Assembly (NCBI GenBank): GCA_039000515.1
Contig: JBCFYV010011172.1
Coordinates: forward strand, 70,071,941-70,135,940
Length of the DNA stretch: 64,000 nucleotides
Source of the DNA: Timema cristinae
Taxonomy: Eukaryota > Arthropoda > Insecta > Phasmatodea > Timematidae
Direction: 5' to 3'
In this document: positions 47,518-59,989 of the stretch, in pieces
Numbering within the stretch: the stretch's first letter is position 1
Layout of the letters: each line of letters begins with the position of its first letter
The notes under the pieces: model-generated
The model's database searches: none
Told to the model about the DNA's origin: nothing
What the model saw: the letters and a program-made list of their open reading frames with translations, nothing else
Translations under genes and position numbers: made by a program

Positions 47518-47877
47518 TTAATTTAAATTAGTTGAAAAATGACACCTAGACACGGGGATCGAGCCTGGGACCTTTGGATTAACGCACCAATGTTCTACCA
47601 CTCAAATATCCGAGATTCATCCCATGCCCAGGGTCATTCCTCACTCATATCTTAAAGCTGACTCTATGATGGACGTGTGGAATATCAACTGCATATGAGT
47701 GACCAACAGTATCGCGATATATCAGATACCACAGTCACCTGGGACTCCGGAGGGCTGTTATGCTTCCAGGGACGAATCCTAGATAGTTCAGTGGTAAAGT
47801 ATTGGTGCGAGCTAATCCAAAGTTCCTAGGTTCGATTCCCATGTCTAAGTGTCATTTTTCAACTAATTTAAACTAAT
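47518..47877. mobile_element. foldback element with tRNA-like inverted ends
   Basis: Arms of about 100 bp (47518-47618 and 47773-47877) are inverted copies at roughly 80% identity, starting TTTAAATTAGTTGAAAAATG. Each arm contains a tRNA-like module pointing outward: + strand AGTTCAGTGGTAAAGTATTG (A-box region), a stem TTGG...CCAA around an anticodon-like loop, and GGTTCGATTCC (B box) at 47829-47839. The centre of about 150 bp is unrelated to tRNA. Confidence 0.85.
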
Positions 47878-47964
47878 TTGTAGATTTAGTTTGAATAGTG
47901 GCAGATATCCAACTTAACATGCACATTTCCAAATAACCCTATCTCTGTCGAGGATGGTACTCAC

Positions 47965-48040
47965 CTAGTGTGTGTTTGTAGTTGTATGAAGTACCGCTAG
48001 TCACTGAACTGAAACTCCCGAGTGGTGCCGGTGTATATAG
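47965..48040 (-). promoter_or_regulatory. core promoter and first non-coding exon of an unidentified gene
   Basis: On the - strand, CTATATACACC places TATATA at 48039-48034, and TTTCAGTTCAG places an arthropod TCAGT initiator with +1 near 48010, 29 bases further on. The transcript would run 46 bases without an ATG to ACACTAG|GTGAGTACC, a strong donor at 47964. Layout is typical of insect structural or cuticle genes. No matching second exon was recognised downstream. Confidence 0.5.
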
Positions 48041-48044
48041 CCGT

Positions 48045-49720
48045 CCTACATCCTCACCTAGCCTACATTCTCTTAGTCTCCCCTCCCCTGCTTCGTCAAC
48101 ACTCTCTACCGCCATCTTCAGTCCATCTTACCGCACATTCTGGCGAGTCCTCTTTGCATATTAGTGTTTCAAGGATCATACCTCACTAAATACAAGGCCT
48201 ACTTCTAGTTTATATTACAAGCGGCTCCCTCAACTTAAGTTACGTAGCACCAATCAACGATTCTCTTCACATCTTGGCTATGCAAGGTCTATATTTTCGA
48301 GATATTTCTAAAAATACAAAAGAATTTTTGTTTTGCCTTTTTAAGACAATGTGTGTACTGTGCAACTTAAGTATTATAATGTTTAAAAAACTTGTTATCC
48401 ATGAAAGTAAAACCATATTAATTGAACATATAAAAACAACTTTGAGGATGTTGCCATGTGAATAGCAATTTCCTGACACAAAGTTCCCTCTTTTCCCGCC
48501 AACGTAATTTGAATCTTTCCTTGGCCGCCATTTTCATGATCATCCACTTATAAATGTGTTGACATTGCAATTACATTCTCTCTGTGAGCGTTATCAAGGC
48601 TAACCAATATTACGTTTCAAAATATTCTAATTATTTTATTTATAACAAGCAAAGCGAGCAAGAATGAAATTTGAATTTTCATGAATTCAGTTGATATAAT
48701 GACTATATAGAAGAGATGTCTCTCAAAATAAAACATATTATTTTATCAAATAAAGAGAATAATAATCTTTAGATTTTATAGAAAAATTCACATTGAGTTT
48801 TAGATCTCTAATTGGAAACTTTCTAAAATTAAAAACTATACTTTCTTATTCTGAACATTGTAATTAAATATCCATGTCTACAAACCTCTCAGTTAAACCA
48901 ACAAGAATTGCGAAAGACCACTATAATATAGTTCTAATTGAAAACAGAAATATGATAATATAGTTTTTAATTCCAATATTTTAGGTAAATATTAACGAAT
49001 TCAGCATTACAAGGTTAAAATGTATGTAGATGTTACATTAAGGTAAAAATTGCATGGCAATGTTTTTCGGAAGTTATTTGCAAACGCATTTTTTAGGTTC
49101 TTAATCCCCTTCGCTAAAGGCTAAATAATACAATGAGACGGGAATATATCTATATATCATGTAATAGAAAAAACAAAATTTATTTATAACCATTCAGGTC
49201 ACTATCATCACAAATAATTCAATTTTATTTCTAAAACTTTCTCTGAATAACGCCATTAAAGCCTTTGTAAATTTCTTTTGAGTGATAAAAATTATCTATT
49301 TATAAATAAGGCCTACTTATTTAACTTTCCAAGAAAACTATTTTAGTGAAAACTTAATTAATATTGATTAATTTGGAAAAATAAAATGGTATGGATATCA
49401 AAGTATTGATTTTTTTTACTTTAATCTTTTGCCGTGTCAAAATCATTTGGGTGTTTGGCAAAACTTTGTAAAAAAGAGGGTGAAGTGGCCCTCACCTGGA
49501 AATGTTTGAGCATGGGAGCTATTAGGAGCTACTATGAGTTACTAAATTATGTTTTCACGGAGATTAGAGGCATTTTCTAGTATTTAAAATAAAGTTTTTA
49601 CATTGTTCACAATACACTTCTTCAAGACATAAAACAATACTGTAGATAAGAGGCAAAACCCACTCAGTAACATACCCATTTACCATACTACCCCAACCCT
49701 AGCCTGTAAACTTTAGCATT
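48045..49720. other. intergenic, nothing recognised
   Basis: The 60-residue + frame at 47982 overlaps the - strand promoter and is Ser/Pro low-complexity; not supported. Confidence 0.45.
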
Positions 49721-50760
49721 TTCATAAAAGTTTCCTTGAGGCCCTAGGAAAGAGATACGATGGGTATTTTTGAAACTCGACAGCTAAGGGCTGAAAAGGT
49801 GGGGATTTAATGTTTTCAAAATTCACTGATGTATATTTTGAACTATCGGACATTAAGCCTTAAAATTTAAAATGAAGATCTTCTTTCTAAAATATGGTGA
49901 TACTTTTTTTTTTTTAGGGCTTTACAGATTTCATCCCCTAAGGTGCTAGAAGGGGCAGAAAGGGGTGAGAAAAATCATGTCATCCGATCTCGATGAAATT
50001 TAATATCTGGGGGATCGTAGACTCCGAATATGACATAAATTGGTGTGTGGCACCTGCAAGATGGGTCTCAAGGTTCGTTGGAGAAAAGGAAGGAAGGGGG
50101 GAGGGAGAGCTCAAAGCTTCCAGAACTAATATAAATAACTTCTTATCAGTGGGCTAGAAAATTGAAATTCGGCAGACAGCTAAAAGGACCACTACAAATA
50201 ATCATAATAGACTGACATTTTTAATTTCTAAGAGGAACTCTGGAATATAGAGGAGGGGTTTTAACATAAAACACTTTTAGGTGTGGTAAAATTTTTAAAA
50301 TTTTCAGTCAGGTAGAAGAACAGCTCCAGATAACCAAATAAGTCTTAAAAATGGATATTTCTAATTAGTAGTTTTCAAAATAGGGGTGGGGTTTAAGATT
50401 CTCTAGACTAATATAAACAACTAATTCCAAGTGTGATAGAAAAATGAAATTCGGAAGGAACATAAAGGGACCACGCCAAATAACCATAGGAGTCTGAACA
50501 TTCTACATTTTAAATGGTACCCCAAAAAATAGGGGTAAGGGTGGTGTAAAAATACAAAATACTGCAGTAGGTGTGATAGAAAATTTTAATTGGGCAAGCA
50601 GGTGTAAAGGACTACTCAAATTAACAAAATAAATCTTAAAATTGGAAATCGCTATGTGGGAGTTATAGAAAATGGGGGTATAAATACACTTTTTGGGAAG
50701 GTAGAGAATTGAAATTTGGCGTGCACTGTAAAATAGACTTTTTCGGATGGATGGACGAAT
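49720..50760. repeat. degenerate tandem repeat of about 140 bp
   Basis: GTGATAGAAAAATGAAATTCGG-like segments recur near 50152, 50285, 50434, 50572 and 50697, each followed by AAAGGACCAC(T)...AAATAA(C/T)CA and an AATAGGGGTGGGG stretch. A single relative sits at 45060-45230. Confidence 0.65.
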
Positions 50761-52070
50761 GAAGTTTTAATATATGGAATTTCAAAATTGTAGCCAGAGA
50801 AATGAATACGCTTAAAATGTATAAAACTAAGCCTTTTAGATAATCGGAAAGCAACAAAAATATTCTGAAAATAAACCATTATTAATGTAATAATAAATAT
50901 ACACCTTTAAGCCATAGGGACGCTCCAAATGTAAATAATAGCTCAATAATTTGGAGAAAATACTATACAATCCCAATTATTTTACAGATTGATGGTTATT
51001 TGTATCATTAATAGGTTCTGATTATTATATTGAGGGGTTAAAATAGAGATAGAAAACCCTGACCTTCAATGTAATTCTCTATGGAGTCTACTATATAGAC
51101 CTACTGTAATTTTAACAATATTTTCAAATTTGTTTTGATGATGGTTTAAAATTTATCCTAATATACTCTTTAAGCGCAAAAAAAAAAAACCCACCTCAAT
51201 TCACCCGGACTTGCTAACAATACAAGTATAAATTTAAATAATTGATTTATGTTAGGAAACAAGAAATCTAGTGATTATATTAATATCCTACTTGTATATT
51301 ACGCAGTTACTGTCATAAGACATTAGCATCCATTTCACAATATAGTATTGCAAGGTTTTCCCTTGTCTTTGTCTAAGGGATTATGCCTGGTCTGACTCCT
51401 ATGACCTATTGTTCTTTCTCCGGTTATCTGGGGTTGTTCTATCCTTATCTTCATTAATTTATTTTTTATTTATCTATAACCCTCTTACTTCCTGTTCAGA
51501 TTAAAGGCATACCTCTCTTCTAATCAAATAATCACATATTTATTTCTTACTTTCACGCATGCACGTTTAAGTACGCAGGTTTATGTCTACTTGACCCTAA
51601 TTTTGGTAAGAAAAACAGTTTCTGCAGTTGGTAAAGTTACTAAAACAGTTTTAATATATTCATACATCAAGTCATGCTATTTGTAGGTGTCATTTTTATA
51701 GATATTATCAATAACTACAAATAACACAAATAATAAAGTAAAATGCTATCAAAGTTGAACGCAAAAGAAACATGTTTCGCTTTTCTAAACACTTCTTCCA
51801 ACCAAAATCAGGGCATTGTATTCCATTCTAGATTAACTTGGTTACACATGTGGAGGGTTAAGTGGTTGTCAGCTATCACATTCAGCAGTTAGGGACATGG
51901 AAGAATTCCATTTTCCTTTTTATTTTACTTAAAATAATTCGTCTATTGAAAATATATAAATAAACTATTCAATTGAAAGATATAGAATTCTTTACTATAC
52001 GAGTATTTCAATGAAATATACAAAAGTTGACAAATTTACAAAAATAAACCAAATTAAATCAGTATATAGA
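50761..52070. other. intergenic, nothing recognised
   Basis: AT-rich with short frames only. Confidence 0.45.
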
Positions 52071-52079
52071 AGAACAACT

Positions 52080-53165
52080 TGAAGCAGTACAGGTTGGCTT
52101 AAGGAGGAATAAATCTACGGTGGATCATATACATACATTAGGTCAAACATATTTTTTAAAAATCGGGAACTTCCATAAATCTTATGCCTTAGTTATCAAA
52201 AAAACAGGTTAGGAACATTTTTACAGAGTATGGGGTAGCAGATAAACTTATACGAATGAAAAACTTATGTATTAATAACACCACCTACAAAGTCAAGAAA
52301 GGAGGGAACTACTTGGAGAAATTTGAAATAAGAATGAGAGTCAGACACAGTGTAATTATTTCGCAGACACTTTTTAATCTTGTACTTGATAAGCATTAAA
52401 GAAAATAACAAAATTGCGTTATTAGGAAGAAATAAGGGAGTACTTAAAACTATGGCAATCTAACTAGCCGTGGAAGCATCAAAAGCGAGACTGGAAATTA
52501 ATGGAGGAATGTAGGAATGATATCACACTCACGTTTAAATGTAACACCCTACAGTTTGAAAGAGGACAACAATTTAGATACATGGGAGCTAATGTAAATA
52601 CACAAAATTAGTTGAAATTGAAATAATATAACGAATACAAACCGGTGTACAAAATGCTTCTATGCTATGCATCAAATGATCAAATCCTCACGAACGTTAA
52701 GGAGAAATTAGTTGAAAATATAATAAAAATCCTATCAGTAGGCTTGTACTGACATATGGATGCGAAACGTGAACACTAACAAATAAAAGCAAGAATTTAC
52801 TTTTAGAAGGTTTTTGAGAATGAGGGTCTGAGGAAAATTTTCGGTCCCATACATGATAATGGCCGGTGGATGATTAAAAATAATAGAGAATGACGCCACC
52901 TATACACAGATCCTGATATAGTAGTGGTAGTAAAAGTATGCAAGAGACATGTTGTTGGAAGATACACGGAGATCATCAATAAGGTATACGAAGGAAGTCC
53001 GGAAGGAAAGATATAAGTGGGTAGAATAAGAAATAGATAGACCATGTGAAGAGGAACTCGTGAGAAATAGGGGCAGGGGAAGAGATAGCTATAAACAGGA
53101 TAGGGTGGAAGGGACTGACAAGTCTGGCTATAGAGCAGCTTTGGTTTGAGAGACCACCTTAAAAG
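52080..53165 (+). pseudogene. LINE reverse transcriptase remnant
   Basis: Fragments in order: QVGLRRNKSTVDHIHTL (RT motif upstream of the catalytic core), a RGQQFRYMGANV block, a LVENIIKIL block, then GLRKIFGPIHDNGRWM and LYTDPDIVVVVK. The last two match the C-terminal LINE pattern also present at 2940-3060, so the two copies are relatives. Many stops and frame changes; no intact catalytic box was seen. Confidence 0.8.
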
Positions 53166-53429
53166 GAATAATAAAAACATTGTTTGGTTAGTTATGTGAG
53201 CCAAAGTTACCTTGTGGAGATTTTATAGCAGGAAATAAGTGAGAATTGCAATTACTAACAATGATATTAAACTTACTATAGTATATATTAAGTTGTAAAT
53301 ACTAAAAAATGAAGCACTTAATATCGTTTCATTCTCAACCTAGTTTATTGTTGATGATCTATTTATTACATACGTGGCAAATATGTCCTCTAATCTAGTT
53401 TAACTCTCATTCTAATTTATTGTTGATTG

Positions 53430-54310
53430 TTGATTTGATGTTGTTATTGAAGATATTTTTGACTGTTCCTTACTCAAGTACCATTATTAGATTATTGATG
53501 ATGCTCTATTGAATATATTTCTGGTTGTTCCTTACTCAAGCACCATTATTAGCTTATTGATGATGCTCTATTGAATATATTTCTGACCATTACTTTACTC
53601 AAGTACCATTATTAGCTTATTGATGATGCTCTATTGAATATATTTTTGACCATTCCTTTACTCAAGTACCATTATTAGCTTATTGATGATGCTCTATTGA
53701 AGATATTTCTGACTGTTCCTTTACTCAAGCACCATTATTACTTATTGATGATGCTCTATTGAATATATTTCTGACCATTCCTTTACTCAAGCGCCATTAT
53801 TAGCTTATTGATGATGCTCTATTGAATTATATTTTGACCATTCCTTTACTCAAGCACCATTATTAGCTTATTGATGATGCTCTATTGAATATATTTTTGA
53901 CCATTCCTTTACTCAAGCACCATTATTAGCTTATTGATGATGCTCTATTGAAATATTTTGACCATTCCTTTACTCAAGCACCATTATTAGCTTATTGATG
54001 ATGCTCTATTGAAGATATTTCTGACTGTTCCTTTACTCAAGCACCATTATTAGCTTATTGATGATGCTCTATTGAAATATTTTTGACTGTTCCTTTACTC
54101 AAGCACCATTATTAGCTTATTGATGATGCTCTATTGAAGATATTTCTGACTGTTCCTTTACTCAAGCACCATTATTAGCTTATTGATGATGCTCTATTGA
54201 ATATATTTCTGACCATTACTTTACTCAAGTACCATTATTAACGTATTGATGATGCTCTATTGAATATATTTCTGAGCATTCCTTTACTCAGGTACCATTA
54301 TTAGCTATCA
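53430..54310. repeat. 62-63-bp satellite array, about 14 copies
   Basis: Unit marks are ATTGATGATGCTCTATTGAA, TTCCTTTACTCAAGCACC and ATTATTAGCTT. Copies differ by small indels (AATATATTT versus AATATTTT), so no frame is kept open. Confidence 0.95.
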
Positions 54311-54454
54311 AAGACATGGGCAATAAATAGGTCATCTTACACGACTGTTTAGTGTTTATTGTTGATGATGTCATGAGGATCACTGTTAAAGACATAACCA
54401 ATTTTTAATTCAAGACTCGGGTAATCGGAACGTTATTTTTATCTGAAAATAGAG

Positions 54455-54735
54455 GAGTGAAAAATGACCTTATGTTTATCTTAAGCTAAAAGAGTAAAAA
54501 ACACGGGTAAAGAGGGGAGCAAAATGACGTTATGTCCACATTATGTTAGGTCGAGTAAAAATACCGGGGAGGGGGTGTTAGGGGCACCAAAAGGACCTTA
54601 TGTCTAGGTTAAGCTAGGCTGAGTAAAAACACATGGAGGTAAAACGGGGAGGAGGGGGGCCAAAATGACATTATGTCTGGGCTAGATTTAGTAAACACAT
54701 GTGGGGGTGAGGGAGGGGGTAAAAGAGGAGACAAC
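54455..54735. repeat. G-rich tandem repeat, 60-73 bp, 4 copies
   Basis: AAAATGACxTTATGTC starts units at 54461, 54521, 54589 and 54662; each ends in a strongly G-rich, C-poor run. The + strand G excess could allow four-stranded structures. Confidence 0.75.
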
Positions 54736-54739
54736 GTAC

Positions 54740-55160
54740 GTATAAAAAATACAGATATGTTTTATTAGTTATTATTACATTTATTCGCTTACCTTCCTAA
54801 TTCAATTTGCTTTTCTTAAAATATAAATTTATTCTTCTCTTCATTTCATTTTGCTATCAAATTTTCAACTAACCTTCACTCCGAAATAGGTTTTATCAAC
54901 ACTGTTTTAGGTATAAACCAATTTCTATCATTTTCACACAAAAAATATGGTATGCAAAGGGAAATAAAATAAAGCACGATTAAATGTCTATAACTATGAA
55001 CAAATTACGTGACTTCATATCACAGACTACGCAATACACAGGTCACGAAGATGTTATTGTCCAAGGTGGGTACCGTGCATGAAATATAGGTGGCGCAAAT
55101 AACGGTCATGTGGAGATCAAATTAATATAAATGATTTAAAGTTTTTGGTGTGAATTTCTA
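54740..55160. other. intergenic, nothing recognised
   Basis: AT-rich; no coding or repeat structure seen. Confidence 0.45.
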
Positions 55161-55169
55161 GCAACTATT

Positions 55170-55375
55170 ACTATTATTACTAGCACCACATCTTACTACC
55201 CGTTCGGGTTATACGCACTTACGCTAATGTGTAATGGTAGGGTGATTGTGAGATTAAATGGAGGACGTGGAATCCGAACCACGGTGGAGGCCTGGCATTC
55301 CCTACATTTACAAGTTGTGTTTTAATATACGTCTTGTCAAGGTGAAGGAAGGGTTTGGTAAACAGATAGTCATTC
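55170..55375 (-). mobile_element. SINE family A copy, internally rearranged
   Basis: The shared tail and body are recognisable (GTATAACCCGAACGGGTAG, GTGGTTCGGATTCCACG), but the tRNA-like head is missing and the CTACAGTTTAA part is deleted. Confidence 0.8.
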
Positions 55376-57015
55376 ATAAAACCTAAGGGGGTGACCAAGA
55401 TTTTTTTTTCATTTCACTTTTTCATTGCCTTACTTTTTTTTATCTAACCTCAACAAGAATTTAGAATTTAAATATATTTTATACGTTGGTATTTTCCATA
55501 AAAAATCAGAAATGTGAGTTTAAAATAAAGGATGAGTCTAATCAACCTTCTTCAATGTTATTGGTCGCGAGAATAATAAGCAAACTGTTAAACAATTTTT
55601 CCAAGATCCTTGCCCCCTTGTAAGAAACCATGGGGTGAATGTATCTATACCCCCACCCCATTTTTGGTGCCTATGGTCAAGACAAACGTGATATCTTTAC
55701 TTGGTCAACTGATCTCCCTTGCCTGCAGGATTCATGTGCTGGAGCTCAGTCCTGTGCTTCAAGAGAGATTAATGTCTAGGTCGAGACAGAAGTGATTTCT
55801 TTACTCGGTCAACTGATTTCACTCGCCTCTAAGAAACTCACGTGTGATTTCAAACGGATGAAAGTTTCTGTTGTTTGCTGACAATAATTATGGCCGCACC
55901 TGTCCTCTACTCTAAAACAGCTAATCACAGCTGGGTATGTTTTAATATAAGATGGAGTACATAACTTCCTTATTCATAAATATATAATATACAAGCCATG
56001 TTCTAATTTGGAGACTCTCTTTTAAAAAATACTATTCGGTGTCAAAAATTGCTGATATGTTGTTCTATTTAGATCAAGAGAAATATGTTAGAAATAGCTA
56101 TGCTTGCAGTTTGTAAGATTTACATCCAAACAATAACTCAGGTATAATACAAATTGACTAATTTTAAATCTTTTGAATTAAATAATAAAACACTCAAGAT
56201 CGCAAATATTAATAAACTTTAGTAGTGCGTTAAAAACCCACCAGTAAAATTTGTGGCGTTGTACAAACGTACAAGATGTATAGTAATAAAAAAATCAACC
56301 TCTTTATAATATTGAGCCCTTAGAATGTTTTTTCAATTCATATTTTGAAAAATGTGCTGCACACACATAATAATTTCGACCCTTATTTTTGACCTATCTG
56401 AAAGGAACTTATTCAACTATGTGCATTCACTCACGCACTTCAGATGATAACGGGATTCATTATTGACAAATATACAATATCATATTTCCCATTTTCTATT
56501 AGGTGAAAAATAACACAGTATTATTAATTTCAGTTAAAAAATATAAAAGTTTATTCTAAATAGTTGAACTTTATATTTATATCAGATTTTAAATTTCTAA
56601 ATACAAGTGATAAAACATCAACGTGGGCGGGAGGGAGGGGGGCATTAGATATCTGATTTATACTACTGTGTATGTTTCCACCCATGTATTAGTATTCATT
56701 ACTCTTTAATTCTCAGCACACTTTTATTCTTATATAAAAAAAGAGACGATTGCGTCACGATGAATGGTAGTATTTTGAGCCCACATATCTCAGCCATGTC
56801 CAGAATCCCCTAGGGGAGCAGCCTTCTAGCGAGAAGAAATGAATCTCCACGAGAAGTGACCCAGTTGTGATTACCTCAGATCATTTGTTTCTGATGAAAT
56901 ACGAAGATTATCTCAACGATCCACTTCGTGAGGGGTATAAGGTCCTTTCTCTGGTACTGTTCGACTATGTTATCTTGCCCTCTAGATGATAAAACTAGAC
57001 TAATAAAACAGATCC
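55376..57015. other. intergenic with one short direct repeat
   Basis: A block with TCTTTACTTGGTCAACTGAT is repeated at 55676 and 55780 (about 85% alike over 49 bp). Otherwise AT-rich and without recognised features. Confidence 0.5.
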
Positions 57016-57017
57016 CC

Positions 57018-57172
57018 AGCTTATCTGGTCTAATGGTCCAAAAGGCGTCACTCTCGCAATAGACTAGATTTACGATCTTGGCACATTACCTATAAGCCAA
57101 ACCTTCATCCCTAAACCAATATTGTGCACACGTTGATAGCCCAAACGAGTAGTAAGACGTGCTGCACACAAA
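57018..57172 (+). mobile_element. SINE family B copy, internally deleted
   Basis: Head TATCTGGTCTAATGGTCC...GTCACTCTCGCAATAGACTAG and tail GATAGCCCAAACGAGTAGTAAGACG are present; about 80 bp of the body is missing. Confidence 0.65.
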
Positions 57173-57328
57173 AAACAAAACAATACATAATCCAGCGTTC
57201 ATAAAATACGAGGTATATTTCAATAATCAACTTTATAAGGGATATTAGTTATTCCTCTGTTAATGTTGTGCCATATTATCCTATTCACTAGATGATAAAA
57301 ACGGGTTTATTATATATATTATCTATAT

Positions 57329-57918
57329 CAGTGGTTCTTAACCTTTTATTACTAGCGACCCCCTAAACATCCTAAGATATTTTCGCGGCCCCCTAGTTTT
57401 TACTAATATATTAATCATTAAGATTTATTCTAAAATAGTAGCTTTATTTACTATAAAAACAAATAAAAAACATAAATTAACTGACCTAAATGTATTTAAT
57501 GGGACCTCCGCTGCTGAACACTTTCCACTAATTTGTCTTTTCTTGTTTTAATTGTATTACCTAATGTTATTCACATGCAGGAGTCGATTTGGAGTCGATT
57601 TCGCTGCTTCGTTTTAATATTTATCACTGTAGAAAATCCCTTTCACATAAATAAGTAGAACCAAAGGGAGCAAATTTTGAATGGCAATGGTAAACAGATG
57701 GGGATTATTTGTACTATCCGTGATTTCTATTATCAGTGCTTCCCCTCCATTATCCCGGAAAATTGAGTCTACTGAACTTACATGCTTACGATCACAGAAT
57801 TCTTTCTTCCAAAACGTAAAATTCAAGATAGTGGACTTCAGTAATAAGCAAATAACACTTTTAATTACTTTTTCAAGGCCCCCAAAAGGCCTTTCACGGC
57901 CCCGGTTAAGAATCGCTG
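57329..57918. mobile_element. hAT-type non-autonomous element, 8-bp target duplication
   Basis: Ends CAGTGGTTCTTAACC and GGTTAAGAATCGCTG form a hAT-type inverted repeat. ATCTATAT is duplicated exactly at 57321-57328 and 57919-57926. The two overlapping frames inside (about 57614-57941) have no transposase features. Confidence 0.94.
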
Positions 57919-58019
57919 ATCTATATGACACCACTAAATAATTAATTCCTTAATTCCACACTATAAATATAAATAATTATTGTCCTCTACTAATTTTAGA
58001 CGATATTACATTAATAAAT

Positions 58020-58935
58020 AGGAGTCACACACTTATAAGATTACACTACTCAACAATGTGAATAATGATTTGTGTCTACTACATTGCTAGACAATATTAT
58101 TACTACTGTGTAATTACCATACTCTTCAACAATGTATGTAATTACTTGTCTCTACTACTTACAAACAATTTTATCATGAATTCAGGGTTTCGCCACTGTA
58201 TAGTTACCAAACTCTTCAACAATGTTAGTAATGACTTGTCTCTAATACTGATAAACCATTTCATCATGACTGCAATGTTTCACTATTGTATAATTATATA
58301 CACTTCAACAATGTTATTAATGACTTGTCTCTAATACTGATAAACCATTTTATCATGACTGCAAGGTTTCGCCATTGTATAGTTACCAAACTCTTCAACA
58401 ATGTTATAACACTTTTCTACTACTGGTATTATCATGACCGCAGAATGTCAGCAATATATAATTACCATACTCCTCAACAATGTTAGCAATGACTAGTCTC
58501 TACTACTGATAGACCATTTTATCATGATTGTAGCGTTTCAAAATTCTATAACTACCATACTCTTCAACAATGTTAGTAATTACATGTTTCTACTATTTAT
58601 AGGCCGTATTATCATGACCGCAAAATTTCACCACTATATTACTACCATACTCTTCAACAATGTTAGTGATGACTTGTTTCTAATACTGCTAGACCGTATT
58701 ATCATGACCGCAGGGTTTCACAACCATATAATTAGCAATTAACATAATATTCAACAATGTTAGTAATTATTTGTTTCTACTACTGGTAGACCGTATTATC
58801 ATGAGTCTAGTGTCTCACAACTATTTTACAACAATGTAAAGAGTGATTGAACTCTACTTAATACTGATTGGCCTTATTACCAAACTACAGAATTTTCTTA
58901 CTATACTGAATACCATACTCTTTTAACAATATAAA
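58020..58935. repeat. 89-bp satellite array, about 9-10 copies
   Basis: CTCTTCAACAATGTTAGTAA recurs every 76-90 bp, followed by TGACTTGTCTCTAATACTGA, TTTATCATGACTGCA and CCATTGTATAATTACCA. Divergence is moderate; the frames it opens are by-products. Confidence 0.9.
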
Positions 58936-59690
58936 GAGTTATTTATCTTTACACATTGACCGTATATCATGACACCTATAGCCTATTTCACAATTGTATT
59001 TGTATTAGGGCTAGTATTTATTGAAACATTACCATAATAATTATTAGCTATAATAAAATGTGTTCCACAATACTTCTTGAATCTTCATAAATTCCACCAA
59101 TATCTATAATGAGTTAGCTGCTCCGTTTTAGATTATGTTATTTGAATGTTTAGCCTGTTTACTATGTGAATGGTTGAAAAGTTTCTGTTAAAAATGTTTA
59201 GAAAAGGAGACAGAATATATATTTTAAATTGACTCAGATAATATTGTTATTGAAAATGACAACAGTATATTTGTTTTGTTTAAAATTAATAAGGTTCAAA
59301 CATACAGGGTTTGCTTTAAATTTAAAGTAATTCTTTAATCTAACCCAATGTTCACATAGGTCATTTGTAGTATTTCTTAATATAATGTTGTAATGTTATT
59401 TGCCACCCCACACGTGTATTTCCTTATATTTTTCTAATTTGTAAATATTTTACATTCTGTTAATTTGTTTTGGTTGAAATAAAAAATGTGTTTTAAAGTT
59501 CGTCCGCAGCATAAAAATGCACTGTGTTGCCGTGCGCGTCAAAATAATACTATTTATATCAATTAAAAAAAAACAGAAGGAAGATCGTCTAACACTATTT
59601 AAAATAATTAAAATAATGAATTTGGAGCTAAGAAACAACACTTACTTATTTGTTAAACAAATGTATACTTCTAGGAAGTTTGTTGACTCG
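58936..59690. other. intergenic, nothing recognised
   Basis: AT-rich with no coding or repeat structure seen. Confidence 0.45.
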
Positions 59691-59706
59691 TCTTTATTTA
59701 TTTTCA

Positions 59707-59971
<265 letters not shown>

Positions 59972-59989
59972 TTTATTTATTTTCACCGT

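Noticed and set aside
47982..48164. 60-residue + strand frame rich in Ser and Pro
   Set aside because: It overlaps the - strand promoter and exon, has low-complexity composition and no family resemblance or start context.
58065..58742. Three overlapping + strand frames of 66-89 residues
   Set aside because: They are produced by the 89-bp repeat and contain repeated FNNV...DLSLILINHFIMT blocks without a start context.
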